From Cocos nucifera (Eukaryota; Streptophyta; Magnoliopsida; Arecales; Arecaceae), in contig QRFJ01000022.1 in the NCBI GenBank assembly GCA_006176705.1, forward strand, positions 3,806,424 to 3,870,423: a stretch of 64,000 nucleotides of DNA, in the 5' to 3' direction. Every line of letters begins with the position of its first letter. Position 1 is the first letter of the stretch. This document shows positions 22,017 through 31,846 of this stretch, one piece after another. Position numbers and translations under genes: made by a program. The notes under the pieces were generated by a model. It worked only from the letters and a program-made list of their open reading frames with translations, searched no databases and was not told the DNA's origin.

Positions 22017-23574
22017 AAAAATAGGATTGATGATGCCAAGAGATAGTCGATCTCCTTGTTGTTCCTTCCTTATTGATGGTTCTGGCTACGGCAGCATCCT
22101 TGACCGATCTTCTTTTGCTTTAGGCTGGCGTCTGAGGAATTGACCCAGCCGGCCTCTCCTGATGAGCTTCTCAATTTCGTCTTGGAGCTGAATGCATTCT
22201 TCAATATCGTGGCCGTGGTCATGATGGTAGAGCCAGTACTTACTTCGATCGTGCTTGTTTGGGGGTGATCATAATTCTTCTAGTCTTAATAGCTGATTCT
22301 TAATTTTTATCAGAACTTGAGTTTTAGGAGCATTAAGGGGGGCATAGTTGCGGAACCTTCTGAGAGAAGGATTTCTTTGCGCCCTTCTATCGGAGCTTCT
22401 TATGACGAGCTCGAGGAGGAGTTCGGGCTCAACTAATGCTTGGGAGTCCGTGAGCGCGGTCGAACTTCATTCGGCCCTCCATCAGTCACCATGGGTTTAC
22501 TAGACTCACCCATCTGTCGCTCTCCAATGGCTTCTTCATCCTTTAACTTGAAGACTTCTTTCACATGGGCATATCTCTCAATCCGAACTAGCAGATCGAT
22601 AAAATCTTTAGGGTACTTCTTCTCTAGGAAGAACAGCAAATCGTTCTTCTGAAAGCCACCCTTGAGTGCGGCCATTGCAATAGACTGGTCCAGATTTCAA
22701 ACCTCCAATGCAGCAGCATTAAATCGGATGACACAAGCTTGGATGGATTTTTCCCCCTCCTTCTGCTTGACATTCATCAAAAAATTCGAACCTCGGTGTG
22801 GACGTCGACTGCTGATGAAGTGAGCCATAAACTGATGGTTCATCTGATCAAAGAAGAAAATTGTATCCGACTTCAATACGGAATACCAATTTCTTGCTGC
22901 TTCTCTTTAAGGTAGATGGAAAAGCTCGGCATAATATAGCATCCGGTACGCCATGGAGCAACATCATGATCCGAAAGGCTTTCAGGTGATCGACTGGATC
23001 AGAGGTTCCATCGTATTTTTCAAATTGGAGAAGCTTGAAGTTTGGCGGAATGGGCTCTTGCATAATTTGAGGAGAGAAAAAAAAATCGATGCAAACATCG
23101 TCATGGAGAGCCGAGGCAACATGGCAGAGTTCTTCAATCCATCGGTTCATCTTCTGCAGTTTGTAATCGAGGATGTCATCTCGATTGCAGATCTTGGATG
23201 GCTTCTGACTGTAGATGAAAAAGATCTCTTTCGAAGAAAAATCATGATCCAAACATGGATCCTCTGCTTTCTATGTTTTTTTTTCAAGGATGATGGATAT
23301 GCTAGGCCCAAATGCTCTTCCTTAGGATCGATTTCTGACATTCTGATGGTGAATTTCCTAATGAAATCATCATCGAAGGCTGCCGCATAGCCTGCACCAT
23401 TTCGATGAGGCCCTGAATCTGCTGCATCAGCAAGTTAAACTGCTTCGAATCTACCATGACCGTCGGTGGAGGTGGTGGTTAAAGCACCGACGATGGAGCA
23501 GGAATAGATGGATCTGACTCAGACCTAATGGCAGAAGCGGTAGATCTCCGGATAGTCATCTTCTTTGAAGGCAT
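22017..23574 (-). pseudogene. gag: gag of element B, with capsid core
   Basis: Minus-strand ATG at 23574 starts MPSKK. Recognisable parts are EEHLGLAYPSSLKKK (about 23270-23320), IMQEPIPPNFKLLQFEKYD (about 23030-23085), DPVDHLKAFRIMMLLHGV (about 22955-23007), MAALKGGFQKNDLLFFLEK (about 22620-22675) and a zinc-knuckle region near 22180-22250. Unlike D and E, the capsid core is present. Frameshifts and stops separate the parts. The 134- and 80-codon frames at 22848-23252 and 22433-22675 are the longest intact pieces. Confidence 0.85.
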
Positions 23575-23678
23575 TTCTTAGAATCGAAGAAGAGGATGGA
23601 GATAAATCTTAAAGAAGAAGGTCGACAGGATCGATTGAGCACTCTTTTAAGAATAAAGGTACCTTCAGAAATAAAGGG

Positions 23679-23695
23679 CCCTTCCTCTAGCGTCA
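23679..23695 (-). other. Primer binding site of element B
   Basis: On the minus strand TGACGCTAGAGGAAGGG follows the LTR end by a few bases; one base differs from the PBS of D. Confidence 0.65.
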
Positions 23696-23699
23696 ATCC

Positions 23700-25375
23700 T
23701 GTTGATGCAGAATCTGGTTGACGTCGGATCGAGCTGGAGTGAAGGAGGACAAGGTCACCGTCGGTGACTTGCAAAATAAAATTTCGTCCGAAGTCGATGG
23801 TGGCGGTTCCGACAGGACCCTCCGACGATCAAGTTAACTCTTCTGACCAATAGAAATGGAGTGCTTAGGAAAGAATTTGACAGAATTTTGAGAAGGAGAA
23901 GAGAGCTTAGAGAAAACATATCTGGAGGATCCTTGTTTATAGACGAAGCTTGTAGTGGATTGATAGTGACAGCTGCAGCTGTCTGGTAGCGGGCCACTCG
24001 AGGCCTGATTGAGTCTATCATGGAGGGGGGCACTGTCTGTAGCAGACTGATGGTGATAGCCATCACCGCCCGATAGCGGATCACTGTCACTTGGAGCAGA
24101 CTGATAGTGACGATCGCAGTCATCTGATACTGAGCCGCTTGGGACTGCATGAAGGGATGAAGAGCTTTGACGTATGTCAATTTCAGAGGAGTTTAGACTC
24201 CCAAATGAAATACGGCTGAGGGGATCATCCGGGAGGAATACTAGCTGAAGGAGTCCGAAAGAAGTTCGGCTCTTGTAGAGATTCTACTGAAGGAGAGATA
24301 TGGAAGAAGTTTGGTTCCTGTAGAAGTCTGATTGAAGGAGAGATTTGGAAGGAGTTCGGCTCCTATAGAAGTCCGACTGAAGGAGAAGTTTGGAAGAAGT
24401 TTGGCTCCTGTAGAAATTCGAACGAAGGAGAGATCTGGAAGATTTGGCTCCGTAGAAGTTCGACTGAAGAAGAGATCCGAAGGAGTTCGGCTCTTGTAGA
24501 AGTCCGATTGAAGAGGAATCCAAAGAAGTTCGCTCCTAGAAATTCGATCGATTCGGAAAGAAGTTTGGCTCCTAGAAATAGACTAAAGAAGAAGTTCGGA
24601 AGGAGTTCGGCTCCTGTAGATTCGATGAAGGAGAGATCTAGAAGGAGTTCGGCTCTTATTGAAATTCGACTGAAGGGAGATCCAAAGAAGTTCGCCCTAT
24701 AGAAATCTGACTGAAGGGCCGAAAGGAGTTTGGGCTCCTGTAAAAGTCCGACTGAAGAGAAGTTCAGAAGGAGTTGGCTCCTGTAAATCTGACTGAAGGA
24801 AAAGTCCGAAAAGAGTTCGACTTCTGTAGAAATCGACTGAAGAAGATCTGGAAGGAGTTTGGCAATGTAAAAAATCTGACTAAAGGAGAGTTTCGAAAGG
24901 AGTTCGACCTATAAAATTCAATTGAAGGAGATATTCGGAAGAGTTTGGCTCCTATAGAAACGACTGAAGGAGGATTCAGCTCTATAGAAGTTTGACTGAA
25001 GGAGGATCCAGAAGGAGTTCAGCTTCTATAGAAGTCCGACTGAAGGAGAAGTTCGGACAGAGTTCGGCTCCTGTAGAAATCCGACTGAAGGAGGAGTCCG
25101 AAAGAAGTTCGACTCCTATAGAAATTCGATTGAAGAAGAGATTCGGATGGAGTTCGACTGCTGGAGAGTTCGGCTGGAGCTCGACCGCTGAGGAGTTTAG
25201 AAGGATTCGACCGCTGGAGGAGTTCGACTACCGAATGAGTTTGGCCGCTGGAGGAGATTGGATGGGATTCGACCGCTGGAGGAAGAATTTTCAATTGAAG
25301 TTCTTCCATGATTATCGGTTGTATTAAGCTAAGCATCAGACTGGACTTCGATGGGAGCGAGATTTATTTCTAATA
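23700..25375 (-). repeat. 5' LTR of element B
   Basis: 1676 bp in minus orientation, from TGTTGATGCAGAATCTG (reversed LTR end) to TTTCTAATA. About 24240-25150 is the 45-bp minisatellite, roughly 20 copies. Copies at about 24430-25000 lose single bases often, while those at 25020-25150 are clean. The leader and R/U5 region (23700-23940) matches the other elements. Confidence 0.88.
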
Positions 25376-25607
25376 ATTATATTATTTAAGATTATTTTTA
25401 TCATTTTCTATTTTTTTGACATGATATTTAGATCTTATTTAAAATTAATAATTTGGCTAATATTATATTAAATTAAAGCTTAAAATATTAAAAAAATATA
25501 TATCAAGAGGATAAGTATAAGTTTCTTAAATTATTTGATGTAAATATAATTTATTTTTAATCTCAATAGAATTTTTATAATATACTCAAAATAAATCATT
25601 TAGCTGT

Positions 25608-26364
25608 TGTTGACGTAGAATCTGACCGTCGTCGGAGTCCGCTGGAGTGGAGACCGATGAGGTCACCGTCGGAGACCTGCAAAATGAAGTCCCATCCGGA
25701 GTCGGTGGGGGTGGCTCCGGTAGGACCCTCCGACGATCAAGTCAGCGCCAACAGAAATGGAGTGCTCAGTGTGGACTTCAATAGAGTTTTGAGAAGAAGA
25801 GAAGGGTTTTCAGAACCTGGCATAAATGTATCTGAAGGATCCTTTTTTATAGAGGGAGCTTGTTGTAATTGCCTTGATTAATGATTGTCGTAACTATCCT
25901 GATCAATGCCGATCATTATTGACTTGATAAATGCCGATCGTTATTGACTTGACAAATGCCGATCGTTATTATCGTGTAACCATTTAGTAGTGGGATCGCC
26001 TGCAAAAATCCATCATAAGAAGTTCGACTTTCATGGAAGTTCGGCCATTGAGAAGTTCGACTGATGGAGGAGTCCGCAAAGAGTCCGACTTCAGTAGAAG
26101 CCCGTTCGCTGAAGGAGTCTGCAGGGAGTCCGACTTCCGTAGAAGTTCGACCGAGGAGTAAGTTGAGAAGTTCGGTCAAGAGACTACTGCTGCGGAGTTC
26201 GACCGGCTGAAGGAACGGCCGCTTGAGGAGTTCGACCGCTGGGCTGTTCGGTCAGCTGTAATAGTTCGGCCAAGACCCATCCATCGAAGTTCTTCCATGG
26301 CTACTGGCCGCATCAGGCTGGGCATCGAACTTGACTTCGATAGGAGCGGGGTTTATCCCCAACA
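25608..26364 (-). repeat. 3' LTR of element D
   Basis: From TGTTGACGTAGAATCTG to TTATCCCCAACA on the plus strand. It carries three copies of a TTATTGACTTGATAAATGCC-type 25-bp unit (about 25910-25970) next to the TATA region (TTTTTTATAGAGGGAGC, about 25841-25860). Confidence 0.9.
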
Positions 26365-26382
26365 ATAGCCCCTCCACTCCCA
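26365..26382 (-). other. Polypurine tract of element D
   Basis: On the minus strand GGAGTGGAGGGGCTAT abuts the 3' LTR. Confidence 0.78.
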
Positions 26383-26559
26383 TGTTCGAAACTCGAAGGA
26401 AGAAAGTACAGAAAAGGTGACTGCCGAAGTTTTTCCTCTGATCTTCATGCTGGTCCAGGTCGAAGCTCGGGGGAGATCTCATCTCAGGATGAGGTTATCT
26501 CCGATCTTATCTCTGGCCGAAGTGAAAGTTGAAGCTCTCCAGCCGAGGTTGGCTCGGTC

Positions 26560-27420
26560 GCTCGGGGGAGATCTTATCCTCTTTTGCCGAAGTTGATGTG
26601 GGCGCTCGCATTAGGACGAGATTCTCCTCCTGATCCTAACTTTGACTTTGCTCGCGTGAGGACGAGGTTCTCCTCCTGTTTCTAACAGGCTATGGGGGCA
26701 CATTCGGACCGTTGTTCATCTCCCCCCATCTCGTCTAAGGTGAATGAGGCCTTCGACTTTGCTCGCATTAAGATGAGATCCTCCTTCTGCTCCTAATGGG
26801 CTGTGGGCACATACGGACCGTCGGTCCGCGCCTTCCCCCCATCTCGTCCTTGTGAACGAGGCCTTCGACTTTGCTACGTAGGATAGGTCTCCTCCTGTTT
26901 AACGGGCTTGGGGCACATTCGGACCGTCGTTCGTCCCCCATCTCGTTAAGGTGAACGAGGCTTTGACTTTGCTCGCGTTAGACGAGATCCTCCTCCTTTC
27001 CTAACGGGCTGTGGGGGCACATACGGACGCGTCCGCCTCTCCCCCGTCTCGTCCTTTGTGAACGAGGCCTTCGACTTTGCTCGCATTAGGATGAGATCCT
27101 CCTCCTATTCCTAACGGGCTGTGAGGCACATTCAGACATCGTCCATCTCCCCCATCTCGTCTAAGGTGAATGAGGCCTTCGACTTTGCTCGCATTAAGAC
27201 GAGGTCCTCCTTCTGTTCCTAACAGGCTGTGGGGGCACATACGGACCGTCGTCCGTGCCTCTCCCTCCGTCTCGTTCTTTGTGAACGAGGCCTTCAATTT
27301 TGGAAAGATCTTATTTTCTATGGCCGATGTTAACCCAGGGGAGACCTTATCTCCTGTAGCTGAGGTTTAGAGGTCTTTGACCTGCTCTCGTTAGGACGAG
27401 GTTCTCCTCCTGTTCCTAAT
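26560..27420 (-). repeat. 3' UTR tandem array of element D (about 100-116 bp unit)
   Basis: Copies of GAGGCCTTCGACTTTGCTCG at about 26750, 26861, 26957, 27062 and 27172, with a partial one at 27288. Blocks of CTAACGGGCTGTGGGGGCAC lie between. It is the reversed form of the array in A, C, E and G. Confidence 0.86.
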
Positions 27421-27509
27421 GGGCTACTTTTGCTCATTTCTTTCCTGCCATCACATAATCCTCATGCCAAAAATCAATAATATAGTGCAAAGGAGTTTTT
27501 AAAGGACGT

Positions 27510-28325
27510 CTACTGATAATACATCCTCAGATTTTTTGAGTTTCACGGTCGGAGAAGCACTACCCCTCCGAGTTCCTTCAGACGATAAGTTTCGGATCGG
27601 ATGACCTCCGTCACCTCATACGGACCTTTCCAATTTGGGGCGAGCTTTCCTTGACTCTGAGGCTGAGCGACAGCGGTTCGTCGGAGCACTAAGTCCTCCG
27701 CTCTGAACATCTTATTTTTAACCCTAGAGTTGTAGTACTGAGCCACCTTCTGTTTGTAGGCTGCCATCCGGATGCGGGCTTCCTCCCTCTTTTCTTTTAG
27801 AAGATCGAGATTGACTCTGAGGTCCTGGGGGTTGTGCCGATCGTTGAAACCCATGACTCGTGTAGACAGAAGCTTAAGCTCGACTGGGATAACTGTCTCA
27901 GAACCGAAGGCCAAGGCGAAGGATGTTTCTCCGATCGACACCCTCTGAGTAGTTCAGTATGCCCAGAGGATATGGTAGAGTTCGTCCACCTAGGCCCCTT
28001 TTGTCCTATCGATTCTCGCTTTGATTCTTTGCAGCAGGGTCCGGTTGGTTATCTCAGCTTCTCCATTGGCCTGCGGGTGAGCTACCGATGTGAAGCGGTG
28101 GAAGATGTTTAGTCCTTCGTAGAACTCGACGAACCTTGCTCCGACGAACTATCATCCATTGTCGGTTATGAGGGTTCAGGGAAGGTCGAACCGACAAACT
28201 AGTGACTTTTAGATGAAGTCTTGCACCTTTGCCTCGGTAATCTTCGCGAGTGGTTCGGCTTCGACCCACTTAGTGAAGTAATCAATTGCGACCAGGAGGA
28301 ACTTTCGCTGCCCAGACGTCGTTGG
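27510..28325 (-). pseudogene. Integrase C-terminal half, element D
   Basis: A long open frame (27543-27941) starts GETSFALAFGSETVIPVEL and ends with the C-terminal module containing KLAPNWKGPYEVTEVI. Upstream (27960-28325) are TNRTLLQ-like, TSVAHPQANGEAE-like and FTKWVEAEP-like pieces in broken frames. The stop is at 27510-27512. The core D motif and zinc-binding part are missing, so it has no activity of its own. This segment is additional to the stub at 28500-28670. Confidence 0.85.
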
Positions 28326-28670
28326 GAAGGGGCCGAGGTTGATTCTCGGGAGAGATCTTATTTCTAGTCGAGGTTGTTGCTCGCGTTAGGATGAGGTTCT
28401 CTTTCTGTTCCTAACACGACAATCTGCTTCTTCCCTATCATCGCATAGTTTTTGCATCCAGAAATAATATTATCGAAAGAAAAGAATTTTATTGAAAGGA
28501 AGTTACTAGCAGTGCATCCCTAAATTCTGTATTTCAAGATCGTGGTAGCATTGTTCCTCCACGTTTCTTCGATAATAAGTCCCGGGGTGGACAACCTCCT
28601 CATGCTGGCCTTCTCAATTTGGTGCAAGCTCTTGTCACTGGGAGATGACGAATCGCTGATGCACCAAGCT
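28326..28670 (-). pseudogene. First integrase stub plus 3' UTR start, element D
   Basis: Positions 28326-28500 match the beginning of the 3' UTR (GAGATCTTATTT and AGGATGAGGTTCTC blocks and the bases after the integrase stop). Positions 28501-28670 match the integrase tail stub of B and E. The join at about 28320-28330, where 3' UTR sequence meets the integrase core, shows that D is a chimera. Confidence 0.75.
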
Positions 28671-29020
28671 CCTCCCAGGGGCAATGTGGACGAGGCCATA
28701 AGGTGGCCGACCTCCTTGCGGTCTCTAGCTATGGCAGTGCCGAGCTCCTTACCATCTCTGGCTATGGCAGCGCCCTTGACCAATCTTTTCCTGCTTCAGG
28801 CTGGTGCCGGAGGAATTTACCCAGCCGTCCTTTTCTGATGAGCTCCTCAATTTTATCTCGAAGCTGGATGCATTCCTCGATGTCGAGGCCGTGGTTGCGA
28901 TGGTAGAGGCAGTACTTATTTCGATCGTGCTTGTTTGGGAGAGACTGTAATCCTTCTGGTCTTGGCATCTGGTTCTTCACTTCGGTGAGAATCTAAATTC
29001 GAGGAGCGTTGAGAGGGGCA
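28671..29020 (-). pseudogene. gag zinc-knuckle region, element D
   Basis: Minus-strand frame 28762-28980 contains KYCLYHRNHGLDIEECIQL and IEELIRKGRLGKFLR, matching the C-terminal part of Gag in C. It ends at CTCCTCCC (28669-28676), the shared junction with the integrase stub. Confidence 0.87.
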
Positions 29021-29039
29021 TAGTCACGGAACCTTTCGG

Positions 29040-30000
29040 GAGGAGGGCTTCTTTGCGCCCCTCTGTCAGGGCTTCCTTGGTGGCGAGCTCGAGGTGAAGT
29101 TTGGCCTCACTTGCGAAACCCTCCGCAGAAATTTCTTGGTGGCGAGCTCAAAAAGTTCAGGCCTTGTGCTGTGGAGGTCGTAAGCGTGGCCGAACTTTAT
29201 TCCGTCCCTTTGTGAAACCTGCGGGAGAACTTCATGCCCTTTGTCGGAGCTTCCTTGGAGTCAGGGAGTCTTCGCTTGTCTTGGGGCGATCGTGAGCGCG
29301 GCTGAACTTCATCTCACCTCCTATGAAATCTTTGTAGGGGTCTTCCTTGGTGACATACTCGAGCGGGAGTTGCTTGCACCGAACTTCATTTTGACGATGA
29401 GGTTTGAGGGGGAGTTCGGCCTCACTTGCGCCGAATTTCATTCGGTGGAAGAACTTCGTTCCGCCCTCGCTTGCGCCGAACTTTCTGCTTCTTTTGTCCG
29501 GACTTCCTTGACAACGAGCTCAAGGGGAAGCTCGACTTTTCTTGAGCTGCCGAACTTCATTTCGCTTTCCCGCGAAAGCTTCCGCGGGAGGACTTCATGC
29601 CCTTTTGTCGGAGCTTTCTCGATGATGAACTTCGAGGTTGTGGATGTGGCCGAACTTCATTCCACCTCCTTGGACGCGGCCAAACTTCATTCCGCCTCCT
29701 TGCAAAACCTTATGTGGGGGAACTTCTTCCTTCTTTGCCTGGACTTCCTTGACGACGAGCTCGAGGTGGGGCTCGGCTTTGCTTTAGCTGCCGAACTTCA
29801 CTCCGCGTCCTGTGAATTCTTTGTAGGAGGTTTCGTTGATGATATACTCGAGATGGGGAGAGTTCGACCTAACTTGAGCGATGAGCTTCGAGGGGGGTTC
29901 GGCTTCGCTTCCGCCGAACTTCATTTCGATGATGAGCTTCAAGGAGGAGTTTAGCTTCGCTTCCGCCGAACTTCGTTTCGACCTTCTTGTGAAATCTTCT
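29040..30000 (-). repeat. Tandem array replacing the gag capsid core, element D
   Basis: Long, irregular units containing GCCGAACTTCATTCCGCCTCC and GCTTTCTCGATGATGAACTTC on the plus strand. The same array occupies 49050-50170 in element E, entered at the same point of gag (after GGAAGAAGAAA on the element strand, minus here and plus in E). A 237-codon plus-strand frame (29241-29954) is a product of the repeat. Confidence 0.83.
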
Positions 30001-30009
30001 GCGGAAGAA

Positions 30010-30292
30010 CTTCTGCTCTCTATTTCTTCTTCCTAAGGACGATTGGTATGCCCAAATGCTTTTCCTTAAGGCCGGTTCCTCGCGTCCTCATGGCGGTTTG
30101 CTGGCAAAGTCCCCGTCGGAGGTTGTCGCACGACCAACATCATTTCGATGGGGCCACGGACCCGACCATCAGGTTGAACTGCTCCACGTCTGCGATGGCT
30201 TCGTGTGGAAACTGGGGCTGCTAGGGCTGAGACAGGAATAGGTGGATCTGGCGCGCAAGCTGTCGATCGCTGAGTGGAAGCTCTCGAGGCAT
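30010..30292 (-). pseudogene. gag: gag N-terminal region, element D
   Basis: Minus-strand ATG at 30292 starts MPRELPLSDRQLARQ and soon meets a stop. Later the sequence matches the KEEHLG-like segment of B (about 30040-30065), after which the array begins. No capsid core follows. Confidence 0.75.
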
Positions 30293-30400
30293 TTTCTCTT
30301 TGGGAGAGAACTCTAGTGAGGAAGAAGATGGATCTCCGGAGAGAGAGAAATTATCGCCGAACACTCCTTTAAGAACAAGAAAACCTCGAAGGTTCGAGGC

Positions 30401-30416
30401 CCTTCCTCTAGCGCCA
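30401..30416 (-). other. Primer binding site of element D
   Basis: On the minus strand TGGCGCTAGAGGAAGG, three bases after the LTR end. This form is shared with A, B and E and differs from C. Confidence 0.75.
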
Positions 30417-30419
30417 ATT

Positions 30420-31176
30420 TGTTGATGCAGAATCTGGCCGTCGTCGGAGTCTACTGGAGTGGAGGCCGATGAGGTCGCCGCCAGGGATCTGCAAAATGAA
30501 GTCCCATCCGGAGCCGGTGGGGGGTGGCTCCGGTAGGACCCTCCGACGATCAAGTCAGCGCCAACAGGAATGGAGTGCTCAGTGTGGAGTTCAATAGAGT
30601 TTTGAGGAGAAGAGAATGATTTTCAGAACCTGGCGTAAACGTATCTGGAGGGTCCTTTTTATAGAGGGAGCTTGTTGTAACTGCCTTGATTAATGATTAT
30701 CGTAACTGTCCTGATCAATACCGATCGTTATTGACTTGATAAATGCCGATCGTTATTGATTTGATAAATGCCGATCGTTATTATCGTGTAACCGTTTAGT
30801 AGTGGGATCGTCTGTAGGAATCCGTCATAAGAAGTTCGGCTTTCATGGGAGTTCGACCATTGAGAAGTTCGACTGCTGGAGGAGTCCGTAAGGAGTCTGT
30901 CTTCAGTAGAAGCCCGTCTGCTGAAGAAGTCCGTAGGGAGTTCGACTTTCGTAGAAGTTCGACCAAGAAGTAAGCTGAGAAGTTCGGTTAAGAAACTACT
31001 GCTGCGGAGTTCGATTAGCTGAAGGGATGGTCGTTTGAGGAGTTCGACCGTAGGACAGTTCGGTCGGCTGTAATAGTTCGGACAAGATCCATCCATCGAA
31101 GTTCTTCCATGGCTACTGGCCGCATCAGATTAGACATCAAACTTAATTTCGATAGGAGCAAAATTTATCCCCAACA
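30420..31176 (-). repeat. 5' LTR of element D
   Basis: 757 bp, from TGTTGATGCAGAATCTG to TTATCCCCAACA, followed by the GCTGT duplication. The TATA box (CTATAAAAAGG on the minus strand) is near 30653-30663, with 25-bp TTATTGACTTGATAAATGCC repeats at about 30728-30785. Transcription would run leftward, away from the IQD gene. Confidence 0.9.
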
Positions 31177-31560
31177 GCTGTATCCCTTAATCCAAGCAAG
31201 AGAGCAAGCTTTTATTCCACGTCAACAGATCAAATTATTGCGGCAGGATTGTCTCCACGTTGTCTTGCAAGACAATGAAACAGGCCACCCGGACCGAAGG
31301 ATCGGCATCAGACATTTAACATCCTTTACATTGTTTCCCCCGTCGCTGTAATGATTTCCGAACCCAGCAACAACCACGCCCTGCCGAATTATGTTTGGAG
31401 ACGCTTCGGTCGTACTCAATTTGAGATCTTCATCCGCCTTTTGATCCTTTGAGGAGGGCAAAAGAGAAACCAAGCCCAGAAAAAGGAAGAACTTTGCGCG
31501 GCGGGCGGTGTAGCTCCGCGTATACCGTCTCGTGCGCTCGCCAATCACCGCGGGCTACAC
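31177..31560 (+). promoter_or_regulatory. Probable upstream region of the IQD gene
   Basis: Single-copy sequence between element D and the CT-rich presumed first exon. No TATA box was clear to me. Element D ends only about 0.4 kb from the likely transcription start. Confidence 0.45.
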
Positions 31561-31846
31561 CGCCACAAGGCAGTGGAGCTGGGCCATGGCGATAGATATC
31601 GTCCCCACCCGCACCCTTCTTTCTCTGGCTACTAATCCACATTGCTTCGTCCGGGTGGCTTCTGTCTTCCTCTACACCGACTTCTCCTCCTTTGAAAGCC
31701 CCTCACCACCATTAGCCTCTTTTCCTCCATCTTTACAGGCCTTCGCCTCGGGTGCTGCCGCTGCTTCCGTTTCTTACTCTACAGTGGAGCTGATGCACAC
31801 GACGTTTATGTGTAGATTTTCCCCGGATTTGTCAGAACAGAGGTTG
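31561..31846 (+). other. Likely 5' UTR exon of the IQD gene
   Basis: A CT-rich, GC-richer block with a good donor site (TTG|GTAAGAATT) at 31847. The matching acceptor is TTTTGTCCCAG at about 33305-33315, just upstream of the ATG at 33362. A 117-codon frame covers this block, but nothing in it resembles a known protein, so I read it as leader. The start is approximate. Confidence 0.5.

Larger units (their letters stand above)
9966..25375 (-). mobile_element. Element B: pol-deleted Tat element, interrupted by element C
   Basis: Minus-strand element. Its 5' LTR is at 23700-25375 and its 3' LTR is split into 9966-11235 and 20881-20937 by the insertion of C. The internal part (20938-23699) holds PBS, gag with a capsid core, a short integrase tail, a repeat-rich 3' UTR and a PPT. 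Protease, RT, both RNases H and most of integrase are absent. The gag-integrase junction near 22011-22016 is the same as in D and E. The outer end of the 3' LTR is missing at 9966, so no target duplication can be checked on that side. Confidence 0.85.
25608..31176 (-). mobile_element. Element D: composite non-autonomous Tat element
   Basis: Both LTRs are 757 bp (25608-26364 and 30420-31176) and the flanks carry GCTGT at 25603-25607 and 31177-31181, so the ends are intact. Read in element order it has PBS, the gag N-terminus, a tandem array in place of capsid, the gag zinc knuckle, an integrase tail stub, the start of a 3' UTR, then a second, longer integrase segment, the 3' UTR array and PPT. 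No protease, RT or RNase H is present. The LTRs differ by about one base in ten over the first 100 bp, mostly transitions, so the insertion is not recent. Confidence 0.9.

Noticed and set aside
29241..29954. 237-codon plus-strand frame antisense to element D
   Set aside because: It consists of the gag-replacing tandem array. Similar short frames in E share motifs only because the repeat is shared.
25608..31176. Element D as a very recent insertion because both LTRs are 757 bp
   Set aside because: The first 100 bp alone show about one difference in ten, mostly transitions, so equal length does not mean youth.
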